Shown here: positions 22,477 to 36,140 of the stretch, in pieces
Numbering within the stretch: position 1 is the stretch's first letter
Layout: each line of letters starts with the position of its first letter
NCBI GenBank assembly: GCA_030268105.1
Contig: BSDZ01000019.1
Coordinates: 846,001 to 910,000 of the forward strand
Length of the DNA stretch: 64,000 bases
Source of the DNA: Volvox africanus
Lineage: Eukaryota > Chlorophyta > Chlorophyceae > Chlamydomonadales > Volvocaceae
Reading direction: 5' to 3'
The notes under the pieces: model-generated
Database searches by the model: none
The model's input: only the letters and a program-made list of their open reading frames with translations
What the model was told of the DNA's origin: nothing
Program-made: the position numbers and the translations under genes

Positions 22477-24881
22477 CCAAGCTATACCGATGCATTCGTC
22501 ATCCCGGGGCTTCCACCTATGTTACCTGCTGACCATATGATCCCTCTTGTGCCCGGAGCACAACCCGTTTCACAACCTATGTACAGGTTAAGCCTGCTAA
22601 AGTTTAGCGGATGAAGCGGCAAGTGAGGGATCTGCTCGCAAAGGGTATGATTCGGCCCAGCACATTGCCATATTCTACACCGATATTGTTCGTCGGTAAG
22701 AAGGATGGGACGTTGCGTATGTGTATTGATTATCGGGGCTTGAATGTGATTGTGATTAAAAATCGCTACCCTTTGCTGCGCGTCGATGACCTGCTCGATA
22801 AGTTGAAAGGCTCAGCTTATTTTTCCTCGATTGATCTACAAAAGGGGTATAATCAGATACGCATCACTGCTTCTGATATTCCGAAAACCGTTTTCCGAAC
22901 CCCCTTTGGTCACTTTGAGTACACGGTCTTGTCAGTTGGACTTACTAATGCGCCCGCCACATTTCAAGCAGTGATGGATTGCATGTTCAGACCGTATATC
23001 GACAGGTTCGTCGTTTGTTATTTGGACGATATTTTAATATATTCCAAGACGTGCGAGGAGCACCTGAAGCATCTCGAGCTCGTGCTTGAGGTGATGAAGC
23101 GGGAGCAATTGTTTGCTAAACGCGCCAAGTGTTTTTGGGCGCAGCCTCAAGTGGAGTATATGGGCCACATCGTGTCGGCCACTGGGATAAGGATGGACCC
23201 ACAGAAGGTAGCTGTGGTTTGCGAATGGCCCGCACCTCAGAACCTTACCGAACTATGCCAGTTCTTAGGTTTGACCAACTACTTCCGTAAGTCTATTAAT
23301 AAATACTCCATTATTGCGGCCCCGCTTACAAATCTGACGAGAAAAGGAGGTTTCGCTTCCCTCAAGGCCTGGACACCCGTGTGTCAGCGGGCATTCGAAG
23401 AGCTAAAGCGAATCGTCGCTGATGACGTTACCCTCTCTTTCCCTGATTATACATTGCCGTTTCGTGTAGAAGTAATATCGGATGCTTCCCTGCATGGAAG
23501 CGGCGCTGTATTGTTGCAGGAAGGACGACCGATCACCTTCACGAGCAAGAAATTCTCGGGTGCGGAGACCTGATACACGACCGGAGAGCAGGAGCTGTTG
23601 GCAGTTCTGCATGCTTTAAAGGAGTGGCGCTGTTATCTCGAAGGCCGCCCTTTTACACTGAAGACCGACCACAAGCCGCTGACATTCTTACAGAGTGTCC
23701 CCACGCTCAATCGACGACAAGCCCGGTGGATGGAGTATCTATCTCGTTTTGACTGTACATGGGAGTATATCGCCGGCAGAATTAATATTGCTGACGCCCT
23801 CAGTCGACATCCATCATTACACGCTGCAATTTTGGCAGCGCCGGTTACTCGTTCACGCAGTCAGGAGGTGCCGATAGCAGCGGACCTCGCGCAGCGACTC
23901 AAGGTGGTGTACGAAGTGGACCCGAAGCAAACTTCGCCTAGGAATGTGGAACATTTGCACAAGCGCAACGATTTGTGGATTCGGATGGACCGTTCGACAA
24001 TGCAAATCGTCGTGCCGAACGACGACGCTTTGCGCTACGATATTCTTGCTCGGTTCCATGAGGACCTGTTAGCAGGACATCCTGGAAGCACGCGACTGGC
24101 AGAGCTGGTACGACGCTCGTTCTGGTGGCCGCGCATGGTGAAGGATGCGGAAAACTTCTTGCAAAGGTGCAGTTTATGTCAGCGCAATAAAGCACTATCC
24201 GGTAAGGGCCAGGGTTTGTTACAACCTTTACCTATACCAGATGCCCCTTGGGAAAGTGTTTCTATGGACTTCGTAGTCACGCTGCCCAAAACTGAGGGGG
24301 GATATGACTCAGTGTTCGTTATGGTCGATCGCTTGACCAAAATGGTTCACTTAGCCCCCTGCACCTCGTCTTGCACCGCTGAGCAAACAGCATGATTATT
24401 TTTCGATAACGTGGTCCGATTGCATGGCGTTCCTAAAAATGTGATATCCAATCGCGACGGTCAATTCACGTCTAAGTTTTGGGAAGCACTATGTGAACTC
24501 GTCGGTAGGCACGTTCATTTGAGCACAGCATATCATCCACTATCCGATGGGCAAACCGAACGCACAAATCACACGTTGGGCAATATATTAAGGAATTTCG
24601 CGGGACACACACCCTCCGTTTGGGATACATTTCTAACTTCGGCAGAATTCGTGCTTAACAACGCTGTTAACCGCTCGACAGGTCAAAGCCCTTTCTTTCT
24701 GAATTATGGATTATTCCATCCTGCGTTACCTGTGTGGCGAGAATTGGAGATAAATATCCCGGCGGCTAAAACCTTTGCCAAGTCGTTCCTATCCCGCATG
24801 ACAGACACAAAGGCATGTTTGGACACGGCACAACAACGGACGACGGACTACTATAATAAATCCAAACGAGACATAACATTT
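22477..24881 (+). pseudogene. pol: pol of element G: RT, RNase H, integrase (first part)
   Basis: RT begins in a readable frame at 22611 ([16 protein letters not shown]) with [15 protein letters not shown] at the active site. RNase H contains LKTDHKPLTFLQS. Integrase contains SMDFVVTLPKTEGGYD and NLR-like DGQTERTN. Breaks: TAG just before the RT frame at 22603-22605 (in the RT frame), TGA at 23571-23573 and TGA at 24393-24395. Both TGA codons stand where sister copies have CGN Arg codons. The 23571 stop is also present in element K. Element F interrupts the frame after NKSKRDITF and the sequence continues at 44277. Confidence 0.9.
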
Positions 24882-25184
24882 TGTTGTATTACGGTACCGG
24901 CCTTAGCTCCTTGCTAAGTAAGTAGCCAGTGGCTACACATATTTGCATATAGAGGCTAAGGGTTGCATGCCCTAGTGCAACTGTGACACTGTCACTGGTA
25001 GACTCAGTTGAGTTCGGTTTCACTGGTTGATCATATGTATTTCCTTAATACATATCCACCTTTTCTCTTCCTTAGAGATTACGGTTCTTTACATAGGCTT
25101 TTCGTACTGAGCTCAGAGTACCTATGCTCTGCTCTTCCTATCAACCGGTAGTTATCACTACCACTAGTTTGGGGTGATACAACA
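24882..25184 (+). repeat. 5' LTR of element F (303 bp)
   Basis: TGTTGTATTACGG...GATACAACA, followed by AAAC and primer-binding site TGGTATCGAGACGG from 25189. It is a near-continuous series of hairpins; this copy has lost parts of two arms that are intact in the 3' LTR. Confidence 0.95.
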
Positions 25185-25339
25185 AAACTGGTATCGAGAC
25201 GGTCTTTCTGGACACTTCTTTCTGTGCTTTTCGATAATCATGGACATGGACGTTAGTCTGAACTTAGAAGCGATTAAAGCTACACATTACTCTGGTAAAT
25301 AGAGTATTTTACAATATATTTATTACTATAAAATTTAGG

Positions 25340-28300
25340 CTTCGTTGTGCTCCTTGCCGACGACGGCGAGATTTCGCCTGCTTCTTCTCACGAAGACCAA
25401 GCACCTTTGTTGCTAAATATCAGACGCTCCAGTGGAGTGGATATTGCAACACATACGTTCTTTACGTTTGAGAAGGCCACGCAAACGCCCAGTAGGCGCA
25501 ACGGGCAACCTATTTTGCCTAATGTGGAGCAGATTCCGTCTACGACTCACTCGGCTGCAGAGCTTCCGCGGGATGTGGATGGAGACGACGCTATGGAGGC
25601 CTCTGATGGAGAGCCCCCAGCTAAGCGTGTACGTGCTGCCGTATGCGCAAGGTTCAGTCCTTTCCAACAGGTACTGGTCTCTTTAATGGTCTTGACCTTT
25701 CAGACCAACAGGTAGCTTTACCTGGCATCCCGTATCCTCCAGAGGTATGGTTTGATGCGCCGCAGCCATACACACCTGTGTCACCTGATCCTTTCAGTTC
25801 TGCCCTTTTGGTAGCTGCATCGGGTGCTATGACTGCAGGATCGGCTCTTCCCCTTATTTCTCTGGCAACGGCTGGACTCAGTTTCACCGCCTTGGTGGAC
25901 TCGGGTGCTACCCACGACTTTATTAGTGAGTCACTGGTTCAGCGCTTGCAGTTGCCTGTTCGCTCTTGCCCGTAGTCTTCGGTTTCCTTAGCCGACGGGG
26001 GCAAGCAAGCCATCTTGGGGCAGGTGTCTTTGCGGGTGTCTGCAGGCTCTTTTCGTGCTTGCTTGCAGCCCTATGTGCTGCCAACCCTCACAGATGCCGC
26101 ATCTTTCATTTTAGGCTCTGCCTCACTCCAGAAGCATGCTGCTGCGTTTGACTATGAGGAACGCACCCCTCGCCTGTCTAAGGGTTCAGCAACTTGCGTG
26201 CTTCGCTGGCTGCCTACAGCCGCAGAGGAGGCTGTTCCTGATGACACTCCTCAGATCAATCACGTTATTACTGCCATGCGTGAAACCAAGAATACCCCAG
26301 AGTCTGTTAGCCGTAAAGCAGCCGTCCGTATGCTGCGTAAGGGTGCTCATGGCATTCTAGTGCGCCCCTCTCTTCGGCTCAACTCTGTTGGTGCTCAGAC
26401 TTCCATGCAGGATCCTGAAGTCTCTGCGTTGCTCACGGAGTATGCAGATGTGTTCCTCAACCTTCCAGGGATTCCGCCGGAACGACCGGTGGATCACACC
26501 ATTCCTTTGGTGTCTGGCGCGCAACCTGTCTCACGCCCCATGTACCGTCTCAGCCCATTAGAGCTTGATGAGGTAAAGCAGCAGGTTACTGACTTGCTTG
26601 CAAAGGGCTTGATCCGTCCGAGCACTTCCCCTTACTCCGCGCCTATCTTGTTCGTGGGTAAGAAGGATGGCACACTGCGCATGTGCATTGACTAACGTGG
26701 CCTTAATGCCGTTACGGTCAAAAACCGGTATCCTTTACCCTGGATCGATGACCTGATTGATAAGCTGCGTGGCTCTGCCTACTTCAGCTCTATCGACCTG
26801 CGGCAGGGCTATAATCAGATCCGTATCTTGGAATCTGACATTCCTAAGACAGCTTTCCGTACCCCTTTTGGTCATTTCGAGTTTACGGTCCTGAGCTTTG
26901 GTTTGGCTAATGCCCCTGCGACCTTTCAAGCTGTCATTGACCGTATGTTCAGGCCCTACATCGACAAGTTTGTCGTGTGTTACCTGGACGATATCCTGAT
27001 CTACTCGAAGACTAAGGAGGAACATCTTAAGCATCTACGTCAGGTGCTGGAGGTCTTACGGCGTGAGCAGCTGTATGCCAAGCAGTCCAAGTGCCACTGG
27101 GCTCTTTCTCAGGTGGAATACTTGGGACATGTGGTGTCTGCCGATGGCATCCGCATGGACCCCCGTAAGACTGCTGCCGTAAAGGACTGGCCGACTCCGA
27201 CCTCTTTGCCGGAGCTGCGCAAGTTTTTGGGCCTTACCAATTACTTTCGTAAGTTTATCTCTGGGTACTCCTCCCTTGCTGCACTCCTCACGTCACTCAC
27301 TCACAAAGATGCTTTTCAGTCTCCTGAGGCTTGGACCCCTGGTTGCCAAGTTGCGTTTGATGCGATCAAGCACGCTGTTGCTAATGACGTGGTGCTGCAT
27401 TTCCCTGATTACTCCTTGCCATTTCGTGTCGAGCTCATCTCTGATGCCTCGCTGCAAGGATCAGGCGCCGTTCTGGTGCAGAATGGGCGTCCCATTGCGT
27501 TCACCAGTAAGAAGTTCTCTCCGGCGGAGCGGGGCTTTACTACCGGTGAGCAAGAGCTTCTGGCTATCATTCATGCCTTGCGTGAATGGCGCTGTTACCT
27601 GGAGGGCCGTCCCTTCGTGGTAAAGACAGACCATAAACCTTTGACCTTCCTTCAGGGTGTCCCTACCCTTAACCGCCGTCAGGCGCGTTGGTTGGAATAC
27701 ATGGCACGTTTCAACTTCACCTGGGAGCATCTCTCCGGATCCCTCAATGTTGCCGATGCATTGAGTCGCCATCCATCCCTGCATGCCGTGATCCTTTCTG
27801 TGGTCACTTGGCGTCAATCTGATGCCTCTGAGGTCACTACCTCTGGCTTTGCACAGCGCATTGTGCAGGGATATGTCTCTGACTCCTGGTTTAAAGATGC
27901 CCGCAATGTTGAGCCCTATAAGCAGGAGCGTGGCCTATGGATCCGTACTGATGGTGAACGTCACCAGATTGTCGTGCCTAACGACGACCTTCTTCACCGG
28001 GATATCCTTGCTCGCTTGCATAAGGACCCCCTGGCTGGACACGTGGGTGTTACACGCTTGGTGGAGCTAGCACGTCGCCATTTCTGGTGGTCCTCCTTGG
28101 CCCAGGATGCTGCTCACTTTGTGCAGCAGTGTGACGATTGCCAACGCTCTAAGCCCCTTTCCGGTAAACAAGCAGGGTTGCTTCAACCCTTGCCAATTCC
28201 GGTGGCTCCCTGGGACAGTGTTTCCCTTGATTTTGTTGTTGGTCTTCCTCCGTCTGAGGGGGGGAACGACGCCGTGCTCGTCATGGTTGATCGTTTGACC

Positions 28301-28852
28301 AAGATGGTGCACCTTGCGCCTACCACCACCTCGGTGACTGCAGAGCAGACGGCTCATCTGTTCTTTGATAATGTTGTGCGTTTGCATGGCATACCCAAGT
28401 CGGTCATTTCTGACCGTGGGCCCCAGTTTGGTGGCAAGTTCTGGGCATCCCTGGGTGACCTTGTCAATGTTCGTGTGAACCTTTCCACTGCCTACCATCC
28501 CCAAACGGATGGGCAGACGGAACGCATGAATCGCACCTTTGGCGACATGCTGCGTACTTACGCTGGCAATAACCCTCGCGCGTGGGATACTTGCCTATCT
28601 GCTGCTGAGTTTGCCATGAACAATGCTGTTAACCTGTCTACGGGACAGTCTCCGTTCTTCTTGAACTATGGCTTCCACCCCGCAATTCCACTGGCTCGGG
28701 AGTTGGATGTGCCTGCCCCAGCTGCCAAAGCTTTCGTGAGGTCATGCAATGACCGCATGACTGAAGCTAAGCACCTCCTTGAGGTTGCACAGCAGTGTAC
28801 CACTGCGTACTACAACCGTGGTAAGAAGGAAACCACCTTCAAGCCTGGTGAT
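25340..28852 (+). pseudogene. pol: gag remnant and pol of element F (first part)
   Basis: From 25347 an acidic, unrecognised frame leads into a shortened pre-protease module (FPTGTGLFNGLD, second frame from 25643). The protease has LVDSGATHDFIS (DSG active site, about 25885-25930) with a TAG at 25972-25974 soon after. RT follows with a TAA at 26693-26695 in CID*RGLN, where sisters have Tyr, then [15 protein letters not shown], RNase H, and integrase (SVISDRGPQF). One 674-codon stretch from 26828 is open until element C interrupts it at 28852. No zinc knuckle or capsid is present, so F is a gag-deleted, non-autonomous copy. Confidence 0.9.
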
Positions 28853-29676
28853 TGTTGTACCTCTCGTTCGCGTTTGCTCATAAGTATCTGCACGTCTGGA
28901 GACTTTCGACAGCGATGCGCGAGCACTTGCAAGTACAGCAAGGCAAGCGAGAGCAAACAGAGACAGCGGAAGACTTCAAGACGAAGAGAGATATAACTTA
29001 CAGTCTTACAGATCGGAACGATGCAATGGACGAAATCGCCGTCAGCGCCGGAAGCAAGCAATCATCACGCGGCGGTGATTAGCGAAGTTCAGGCTTAGCT
29101 CGGGCTAAGTAGAATAGCGTATAGCAATAGTAATATAGAACACACAAGTGTTCTCCGGTATCGAATGTCTTATCTTGCTTAGCCGTCCTCGCATCTGTTA
29201 TACTCACAGCATCGCAATGTCGTACGATTCACATTAGGAGGCCGATCCTAAATGTGACAATCCTACTGCGTATAGGCGATGTCTACGCATAACAATGTAT
29301 AAGCCTTTCCGGCATTCGCATGATGCAAGGGTCCGGATAACGATATCCGGTTGCAGGGCATGTGTCGCGACGAGTGCAGCGCTCTCAACGTGTGCTGTAA
29401 TGAAGTAATATTATATCAGATAATATTACTTATCGTTTCGTAGCACGAGCATAATGCGCACTTCAATGCTTCGGGCTTTCATGCATGCTAGGCGGATTTG
29501 CCATGATGCGATGTCGCGATGGATAATGACAACATGCCAAATGCATATATAAATGTACACGAATACATTTATATCATGCAGATTCATTCATATGCAATGT
29601 GTTCATCACAATAGCACTTCGCCTTGTAGGATCACATCGACCTACGCATCGGCGGGAAACTAACCGTAGCACAACA
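28853..29676 (-). repeat. 3' LTR of element C (824 bp)
   Basis: Bounded by TGTTGT/ACAACA, A/C subtype. The polypurine tract lies to the right as ATTATCCCCCCTCC. Confidence 0.95.
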
Positions 29677-29735
29677 ATTATCCCCCCTCCTGTATGCAGC
29701 GTCCTCGCTGCATCATTCAGCATCGACTGCAGGGG

Positions 29736-32700
29736 TCATTGGGCTTGTGTGGCACGTTTGCGGGCTTCTTCGAGCAGGGGCTTCATGTCCTGTGAGAAGT
29801 TGCGTGCCGGTTCCCATGAGTTGTGCTCGTCGGTATACCCTGTCCACTTAACCAAGTACTCGTGTACTGTCCGCTTACGTCGGTGTCGGCCCACACGACG
29901 CGCGCGATAATCTAACACCCGCTCCACATCGTAAAACTTCTGTTTACCAGCGATCCAGGTCTCGGGAATTGGTTCGATCGCTGCGGGGGCGTTAGCAGGC
30001 TCAGGGACGGGTTCCGTACCACAATACGGACGAACAAGCGATACGTGAAACGTGGGGTGAATGGTCATATCAGCGGGCAATGCAAGCTCCACAGCCACAT
30101 TCCCAACCATGCGCACGACAGGATACGGACCAATCCAGCGAGGTAAGAGTTTTCGGGATCCGTCGGCCAAGGAACGCAAGTTCTTGGTGCTTAGCAACAC
30201 GAGTTGCCCTTCCGAAAATGTCACATCCTGCTTGGATTTGTTGTAATATTCCGTCGTTGGTTGCTGCGCCGCGTCCAAACATGACTTCGCGTCTGTGATT
30301 CGGGACATAAAAGACTTGGCAAAAAGTTTAGCAGCAGGCACGTTCACTTCCAACTCACGTCACACGGGTAACGCGGGATGAAACCCGTAGTTAAGAAAGA
30401 ACGGACTTTTGCCTGTAGAGCGGTTAACAGCGTTGTTAAGCACGAATTCTGCCGCAGTCAAATATGTATCCCAAACGAGTGGTGTGCGACCAGCATAATT
30501 GCGCAACATATCACCCAACGTGCGGTTTGTGCGTTCGGTTTGACCATCAGTCTGCGGGTGGTACGCTGTGCTCAGGTTGACACACATGCCAACTAGCTTG
30601 CAGAGCGCTTCCCAAAACTTAGACGTGAACTGCCCACCGCGGTCCGAGATCACGTTTTTGGGAACCCCGTGTAACCGAACCACATTGTCGAAAAACAAAC
30701 GTGCGGTTTGCTTAGCCGTGCAGGATGATGTGCATGGTGCTAGGTGAAGCATCTTAGTCAGACGATGGACCATTACGAACACCGCATCGTATCCCCCTCA
30801 GTTTTGGGCAGCGCGACTACGAAGTCCATGGAAACACTTTCCCAAGGTGCATCCGGGACAGGCAACGGTTGCAACAACCCATGGCCCTTACCGGACAAAG
30901 CCTTATTGCGCTGGCACAGACTGCATGTCTGGACGAAGTTCGCCGCATCCTTAGCCAAACGAGGCCACCAAAAGGAACGTTGCACCAAGTCGATCAATCG
31001 CTTGCTACCAGGGTGTCCTGCTAACGGGTCCTCGTGGAACCGCGCAAGGATGTCGTAGCGTAGCGCGTCGTCGTTCGGAACGACGATTTGCGTAGCTGCA
31101 CCCTCCGTCCGTAGCCAAAGGCCATTCTGCTTGCGAAGGTTTTCTACATTAGCCGGGTCCGCGAACCAGGCGTCTGCGTTGTAGGCCACCTTCAACCGCT
31201 CCGCGAGGTCCGTCGCGATCGGCACCTCCTCGCTACGCGGCCGCACTACAGGTGCTGCCAAAATTGCAGTGTGTAGCGACGGATGTCGACTGAGAGCATT
31301 GGCAATATTCAATTTACCAGAAATATACTCCCAGGTGCAGTCGAACCTAGCTAGGTATTCCATCCACCTAGCCTGACGGCGGTTCAACGTCGGAACGCTT
31401 TGCAAAAACGTTAGGGGCTTATGGTCAGTCTTTAAAGTAAATGGGCGTCCCTCGAGGTAACAGCGCCATTCCTTTAAAGCATGCAGCACGGCCAGAAGCT
31501 CCTGTTCCCCGGTGGTGTAGCGAATCTCCGCACCAGAAAACTTCTTACTCGTGAAGGCGATCGGTCGCCCTTCCTGTAACAATACAGTGCCGCTTCCAAA
31601 TATTGAGGCATCAGACACTACCTCAACACAAAATGGCAACGAGTAATCAGGGAATGCAAGGGTGACATCTTCGGCAATGATTCGCTTGAGCTCTTCGAAT
31701 GCCCGCTGGCATTGCGACGTCCACGACTTGAGCGAAACGAAAACGCCTTTGCGAGTTAAGTTAGTAAGCGGGGCCACAATGATGGAATATTTTTCAATGA
31801 ACTTTCGGAAATAATTGGTCAAGCCAAGGAACTTACGCAGCTCCGTGAGGTTCTGAGGCGCGGGCCAATCGCGAACCACGGCGACCTTCCGCGGGTCCAT
31901 CTTCACACCGGTGGCCGACACAATGTGGCCCAAATATTCCACCTGAGGCTGCGCCCAAAAGCATTTGGCGCGTTTAGCAAACAATTGCTCCCGCCTCATA
32001 ACGTCGAGCACGAGCCGAAGATGCTCCAAGTGCTCCTCGCGCGTCTTAGAATATACCAAGATGTCATCCAGGTAGCAAACAACGAACCTGTCGATAAACG
32101 GCCTAAACATTCGGTCCATAACCGCCTGAAACGTCGCAGGGGCATTAGTCAAACCAAACGATAGGACCGTATACTCAAAGTGACCGAAGGGCGTCCGAAA
32201 AGCGGTTTTCGGGATATCAGAGGCAGCGATGCGAATCTGATTGTAGCCCTGTTGTAAGTCAATTGAGGAAAATTAAGCCGAACCTTTCAGCTTATCCAAC
32301 AGGTCGTCAACGCGTGGCAAAGGGTAGCGATTTTTCACCGTACTCGCATTTAACCCCCGGTAATCAATGCACATGCGCAAGGTCCCATCCTTCTTACGGA
32401 CAAACAAAATCGGTGCAGAATACGGGGATGTGCTGGGGCGTATCATACCCTTCGCGAGTAAATCCGTCACCTGGCGCTTCACCTCGTCCAGCTCCAATGG
32501 ACTCAACCTGTACATTGGCCGGGCCGTAGGCTGCGCTCCAGGCACGAGAGGGATTGTGTGATCAACAGGACGCATAGGTGGTAGGCCAGGGATATCTTTA
32601 AAGACGTCCTCATACTGCGACAGTAGGGCCTCAACCTCAGGATCCGCAGAAATCTGCGCGGTGGTGACACAACAGCTCACCCGCGGCCTTAAAAGCAGTC

Positions 32701-33778
32701 CGTGGGCACCCTTCCGTAACAAACGGACGGCCTCCTTACGCCTGACTAGCTCTGGTTCGATATACGTGGCCATTGCGGTCACGGCGAAATTAACCATAGG
32801 CACCGCCTCAGTTTCGCCCTCCTTTGGTGTGACATGTTTGAACGACAGGAAAGGTACCTTAATCGACAGAGTACCCTTGCACATATGCAGGGTTGCGGTC
32901 TCCATGTCGATGCGCGCGCGGTACTGCCGTAATGTCGAAGACCCCATTATGTACGGTGCAGTCTCTGCTAAGCCCTGCAGCACGTACGGCCGGGTAATAT
33001 ATAGGCTAAGGGTAATCCTGCCCACGATGGGATGCTTACCCCCGTCAGCAAGGGTAACCTGTGGACAATCAGACGACTCTGGGGACAACCCCAGCGCATT
33101 CACCTCTGCGACAGAGATGAAGTCGTCGCTGGCACCGGTGTCAACAAGTGCCTTCAGAGTACGGCCATTCAAACCGATCTGAACCACAGGGACACGGTTA
33201 TCTACGAGCGACTGCCCAGCAGACAACGTCAGTGCACTTAGGGCGGGTCCGTAACCTACGGCACCCCCGTCAGGAGCTTCGTACCAAACGTCAACCGAGT
33301 AGGATGTGCTTGGCCACGGAGCCAGCGTACCCTCCCGATCCACACCATTAAACAAAACGGTGCCCGGCTCGAACCGGTGGACATGCCGCATACCCCTTAA
33401 CGATGCCTCTGCCTTGCGCCGACAGAAAGTGGGGAGTAAAACACATGCGGCGGTGCCTGGATATTGATGCCTACACCTCCTGTATATGGCCAACTGTTCT
33501 GACATCTCACGCAGAGACGAGGGGATGAACAAAACCACGTGGTTAGACAGATCGATAGACGACAGGGGACGGCGAGGTGTAAACAAATTACACAACGGGT
33601 CGAAGCAGAGAAGTCCCGTGCGTCTGTCAAGCGTGATGCGTCGCGCAATGACTCGTTCGATGTGTCCATGTACGCAAGGCAACAATGCCTTCACGGCTGG
33701 CCGTAAGGATAACCACCGACCACGTGTGAGTTCAGAAATCCCGGGTGGTGCCCCCTCCACAGGAACCCGGGGAAGCCC
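29736..33778 (-). pseudogene. pol: pol of element C, broken in four places
   Basis: Pre-protease module, protease (DTGASDDF), RT ([15 protein letters not shown]), RNase H, integrase and chromodomain are all present. The frame starts directly after the gag TAG (33779-33781). Lesions: loss of several residues after protease near 33000 ([13 protein letters not shown]), TAA at 32273-32275 shared with A, a one-base loss in a run of G near 30795, and TGA at 30360-30362 replacing Trp, shared with E. The final part (29736-30353) with the chromodomain is open. Confidence 0.9.
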
Positions 33779-34691
33779 CTATTTCGGCTGAGGTACAAAC
33801 GGCGGCAGTAACGGGCAATCCTTCGTGGAATGGCTCTCCGCGCACTTGCACGGCATTTGCACGAGGGGCAGACTTGACTTCTTCCTCACCGGCAAGGAGT
33901 CGTATCTCCGTGCCCTTAGCAAAAGTGACCAAGGCATCATACGACTTGATCTGCGCTCCAACCAAGTCAGTAGCGCACCATTTAGCCAAAAGTTTCGTCA
34001 GGCCTCGCCTAAACCAAAAGACACGCTCGGATTCAGTGAGGTCAGCAATGGGAGTCACAAGTGCTTCGAAGCGTGACTGGTACGCAGGTACATTTTCATC
34101 CCGACGCATGTGGTAGCTACCGGCTGCCAAAACCTTACGAGCTTCCACATCGCGTGCTTGAACCTCAGTAGCGAATCGTGCGAGCAAAGCGGCGACCAAC
34201 TCGTCAAAAGTATAGTTGCCCCGGGCGGTGGTCCATTCGCGATACCAGTCCTTCGCTGAGCCCTCGAGGGTGTTACCAACGAAGAGACACCTGATACCGT
34301 CATTATCACCACCATGAACAGCCTGGAGATACTTTTTAGTGTCACGCACGTACGCACGAGTTGCATCGGCTATGCTATGCCCTGGTGTCTTGTCGGTCAG
34401 CGAAATATTGAGCCTAGGAACGGGAATCGACAATCTCATCACCTCAGGGATGTCATCATGCCCTCGAGCTTGAGGTAATGGCAGAACCCTTGGTCCAGCA
34501 GTGTTGTCCATATTGGTGTTAACTGCTGAATGCGGCACAATTAAGTGAGCAGGGGTCTGAAGGAAAAGGGGCTCTTGAGTGGCTCGCGCGCCAACAGTCT
34601 CAAGACCTCTATCCGGTGCTCTAGCAGCCACAACAAAATCGGGTTGGCTAGCTAGGCTAGTGTGCGGCGTATCGTCGTGTTCCGCGGACAT
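33779..34691 (-). pseudogene. gag: gag of element C with internal deletion
   Basis: Begins MSAEHDDTPHTS at 34691 and follows the capsid of D up to RANAVQV. About 310 bases covering the basic linker and the first part of the nucleocapsid are missing; the joint lies in a GTGC shared by both sides, suggesting slippage between short direct repeats. The frame changes there, so the zinc knuckle ([10 protein letters not shown]) is in another frame. The TAG at 33779-33781 is conserved. Confidence 0.88.
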
Positions 34692-34931
34692 GGAGCACGA
34701 AACGATACCCTAGGTTTGCGTAATAGAAGCCGACTTCTATCGCAAAGGCAAGAGTACAAAACAATTCGGTGAGCCTACCGACAGTACTCTTGAGAAGATT
34801 CAGTAAACTCAGCAAGTACTTGCCCAGCTGAGTCCTGATCTCCGTAGTTTGGGCGATGAGAGTCGCCAAATGGTCCGGACGAAAGCCGGTCTCAGTCGCC
34901 GCGGCAAGCAATGCCGGTGCACTGAGATTAC

Positions 34932-35002
34932 CTGCGCCTCAGAGCATACACTTACACAACAAGTGCAGCAATCTAAGCAAAAGCAATTAAACAATTACAA
35001 AC
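34932..35002 (-). other. Leader intron of element C (71 nt)
   Basis: GTTTGT...GCGCAG in the minus strand, the same place and length as in D (37119-37189) and E (54033-54103). It is absent from element B, where the flanks are joined exactly. Confidence 0.85.
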
Positions 35003-35157
35003 CGGAAGCGGCGGCGTCCAAAACGGCGCGGCCTAGGTCTTCGGCAAAAGTATCTAGCGGTCCTCGTGGTTCGTCGCTGGAACTCGCCATAGAAAGAACC
35101 TACTTCCGATTAGACCAAGAGAGACAGTTAGGCAACGAACCTGTCTCGATACCAATT

Positions 35158-35979
35158 TGTTGTACCTCTCGTTCGCGTTTGCTCATAAGTATCTGCACGT
35201 CTGGAGACTTGACACTGATGCGCGAGCACTTGCAAGTACAGCAAGGCAAGCGAGAGCAAACAGAGACAGCGGAAGACTTCAAGACGAAGAGAGATATAAC
35301 TTACAGTCTTACAGATCGGAACGATGCAATGGACGAAATCGCCGTCAGCGCCGGAAGCAAGCAATCATCTCGCGGCGGTGATTAGCGAAGTTCAGGCTTA
35401 GCTCGGGCTAAGTAGAATAGCGTATAGCAATAGTAATATAGAACACACGAGTGTTCTCCGGTATCGAATGTCTTATCTTGCTTAGCCGTCCTCGCATCTG
35501 TTATACTCGCAGCATCGCAATGTCGTACGATTCACATTAGGAGGCCGATCCTAAATGTGACAATCCTACTGCGTATAGGCGATGTCTACGCATAACAATG
35601 TATAAGCCTTTCCAGCATTCGCATGATGCAAGGGTCCGGATAACGATATCCGGTTGCAGGGCATGTGTCGCGACGAGTGCGGCGCTCTCAACGTGTGCTG
35701 TAATGAAGTAATATTATATCAGATAATATTACTTATCGTTTCGTAGCACGAGCATAATGCGCACTTCAATGCTTCGGGCTTTCATGCATGCTAGGCGGAT
35801 TTGCCATGATGCGATGTCGCGATGGATAATGACAACATGCCAAATGCATATATAAATGTACACGAATACATTTATATCATGCAGATTCATTCATATGCAA
35901 TGTGTTCATCATAATAGCACTTCGCCTTGTAGGATCACATCGACCTACGCATCGGCGGGAAACTAACCGTAGCACAACA
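35158..35979 (-). repeat. 5' LTR of element C (822 bp)
   Basis: Reverse-complement LTR with the primer-binding site on its left (CTGTCTCGATACCA, ending 35154). Near-identical to 28853-29676. Confidence 0.95.
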
Positions 35980-36140
35980 GTGATTCTGTACTCCTCAGTA
36001 CTAAAAACCTACGGCAACTTGCCACAGGTCCGCGCAAACGTTTGCCGCGTTGGGTGGGACCTTACCCTGTGAAACGCATGGTTGGTCAGGCAGCGGCCGA
36101 GCTTGTCCTTCCCGTGAATATGCGTATTCACCCCACCTCC
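35980..36140 (+). pseudogene. pol: pol of element F, piece between C and D
   Basis: Encodes the post-integrase block STKNLRQLATGPRKRLPRW...MRIHPTS with one frame, matching the corresponding piece of D (about 42265-42415). It is bounded by the duplications GTGAT (shared with C) and CCTCC (shared with D), so it is a short bridge of F between two insertions. Confidence 0.9.

Larger units (their letters stand above)
28853..35979 (-). mobile_element. Element C: chromovirus copy in F
   Basis: Two LTRs (3' LTR 28853-29676, 5' LTR 35158-35979) and a perfect target duplication GTGAT (28848-28852, 35980-35984). The F reading frame resumes on its right (STKNLRQL). C carries a gag deletion, an 18-bp-class deletion after protease, a frameshift and two nonsense codons. 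It shares lesions with both A and E, pointing to a recombinant origin. Confidence 0.97.
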
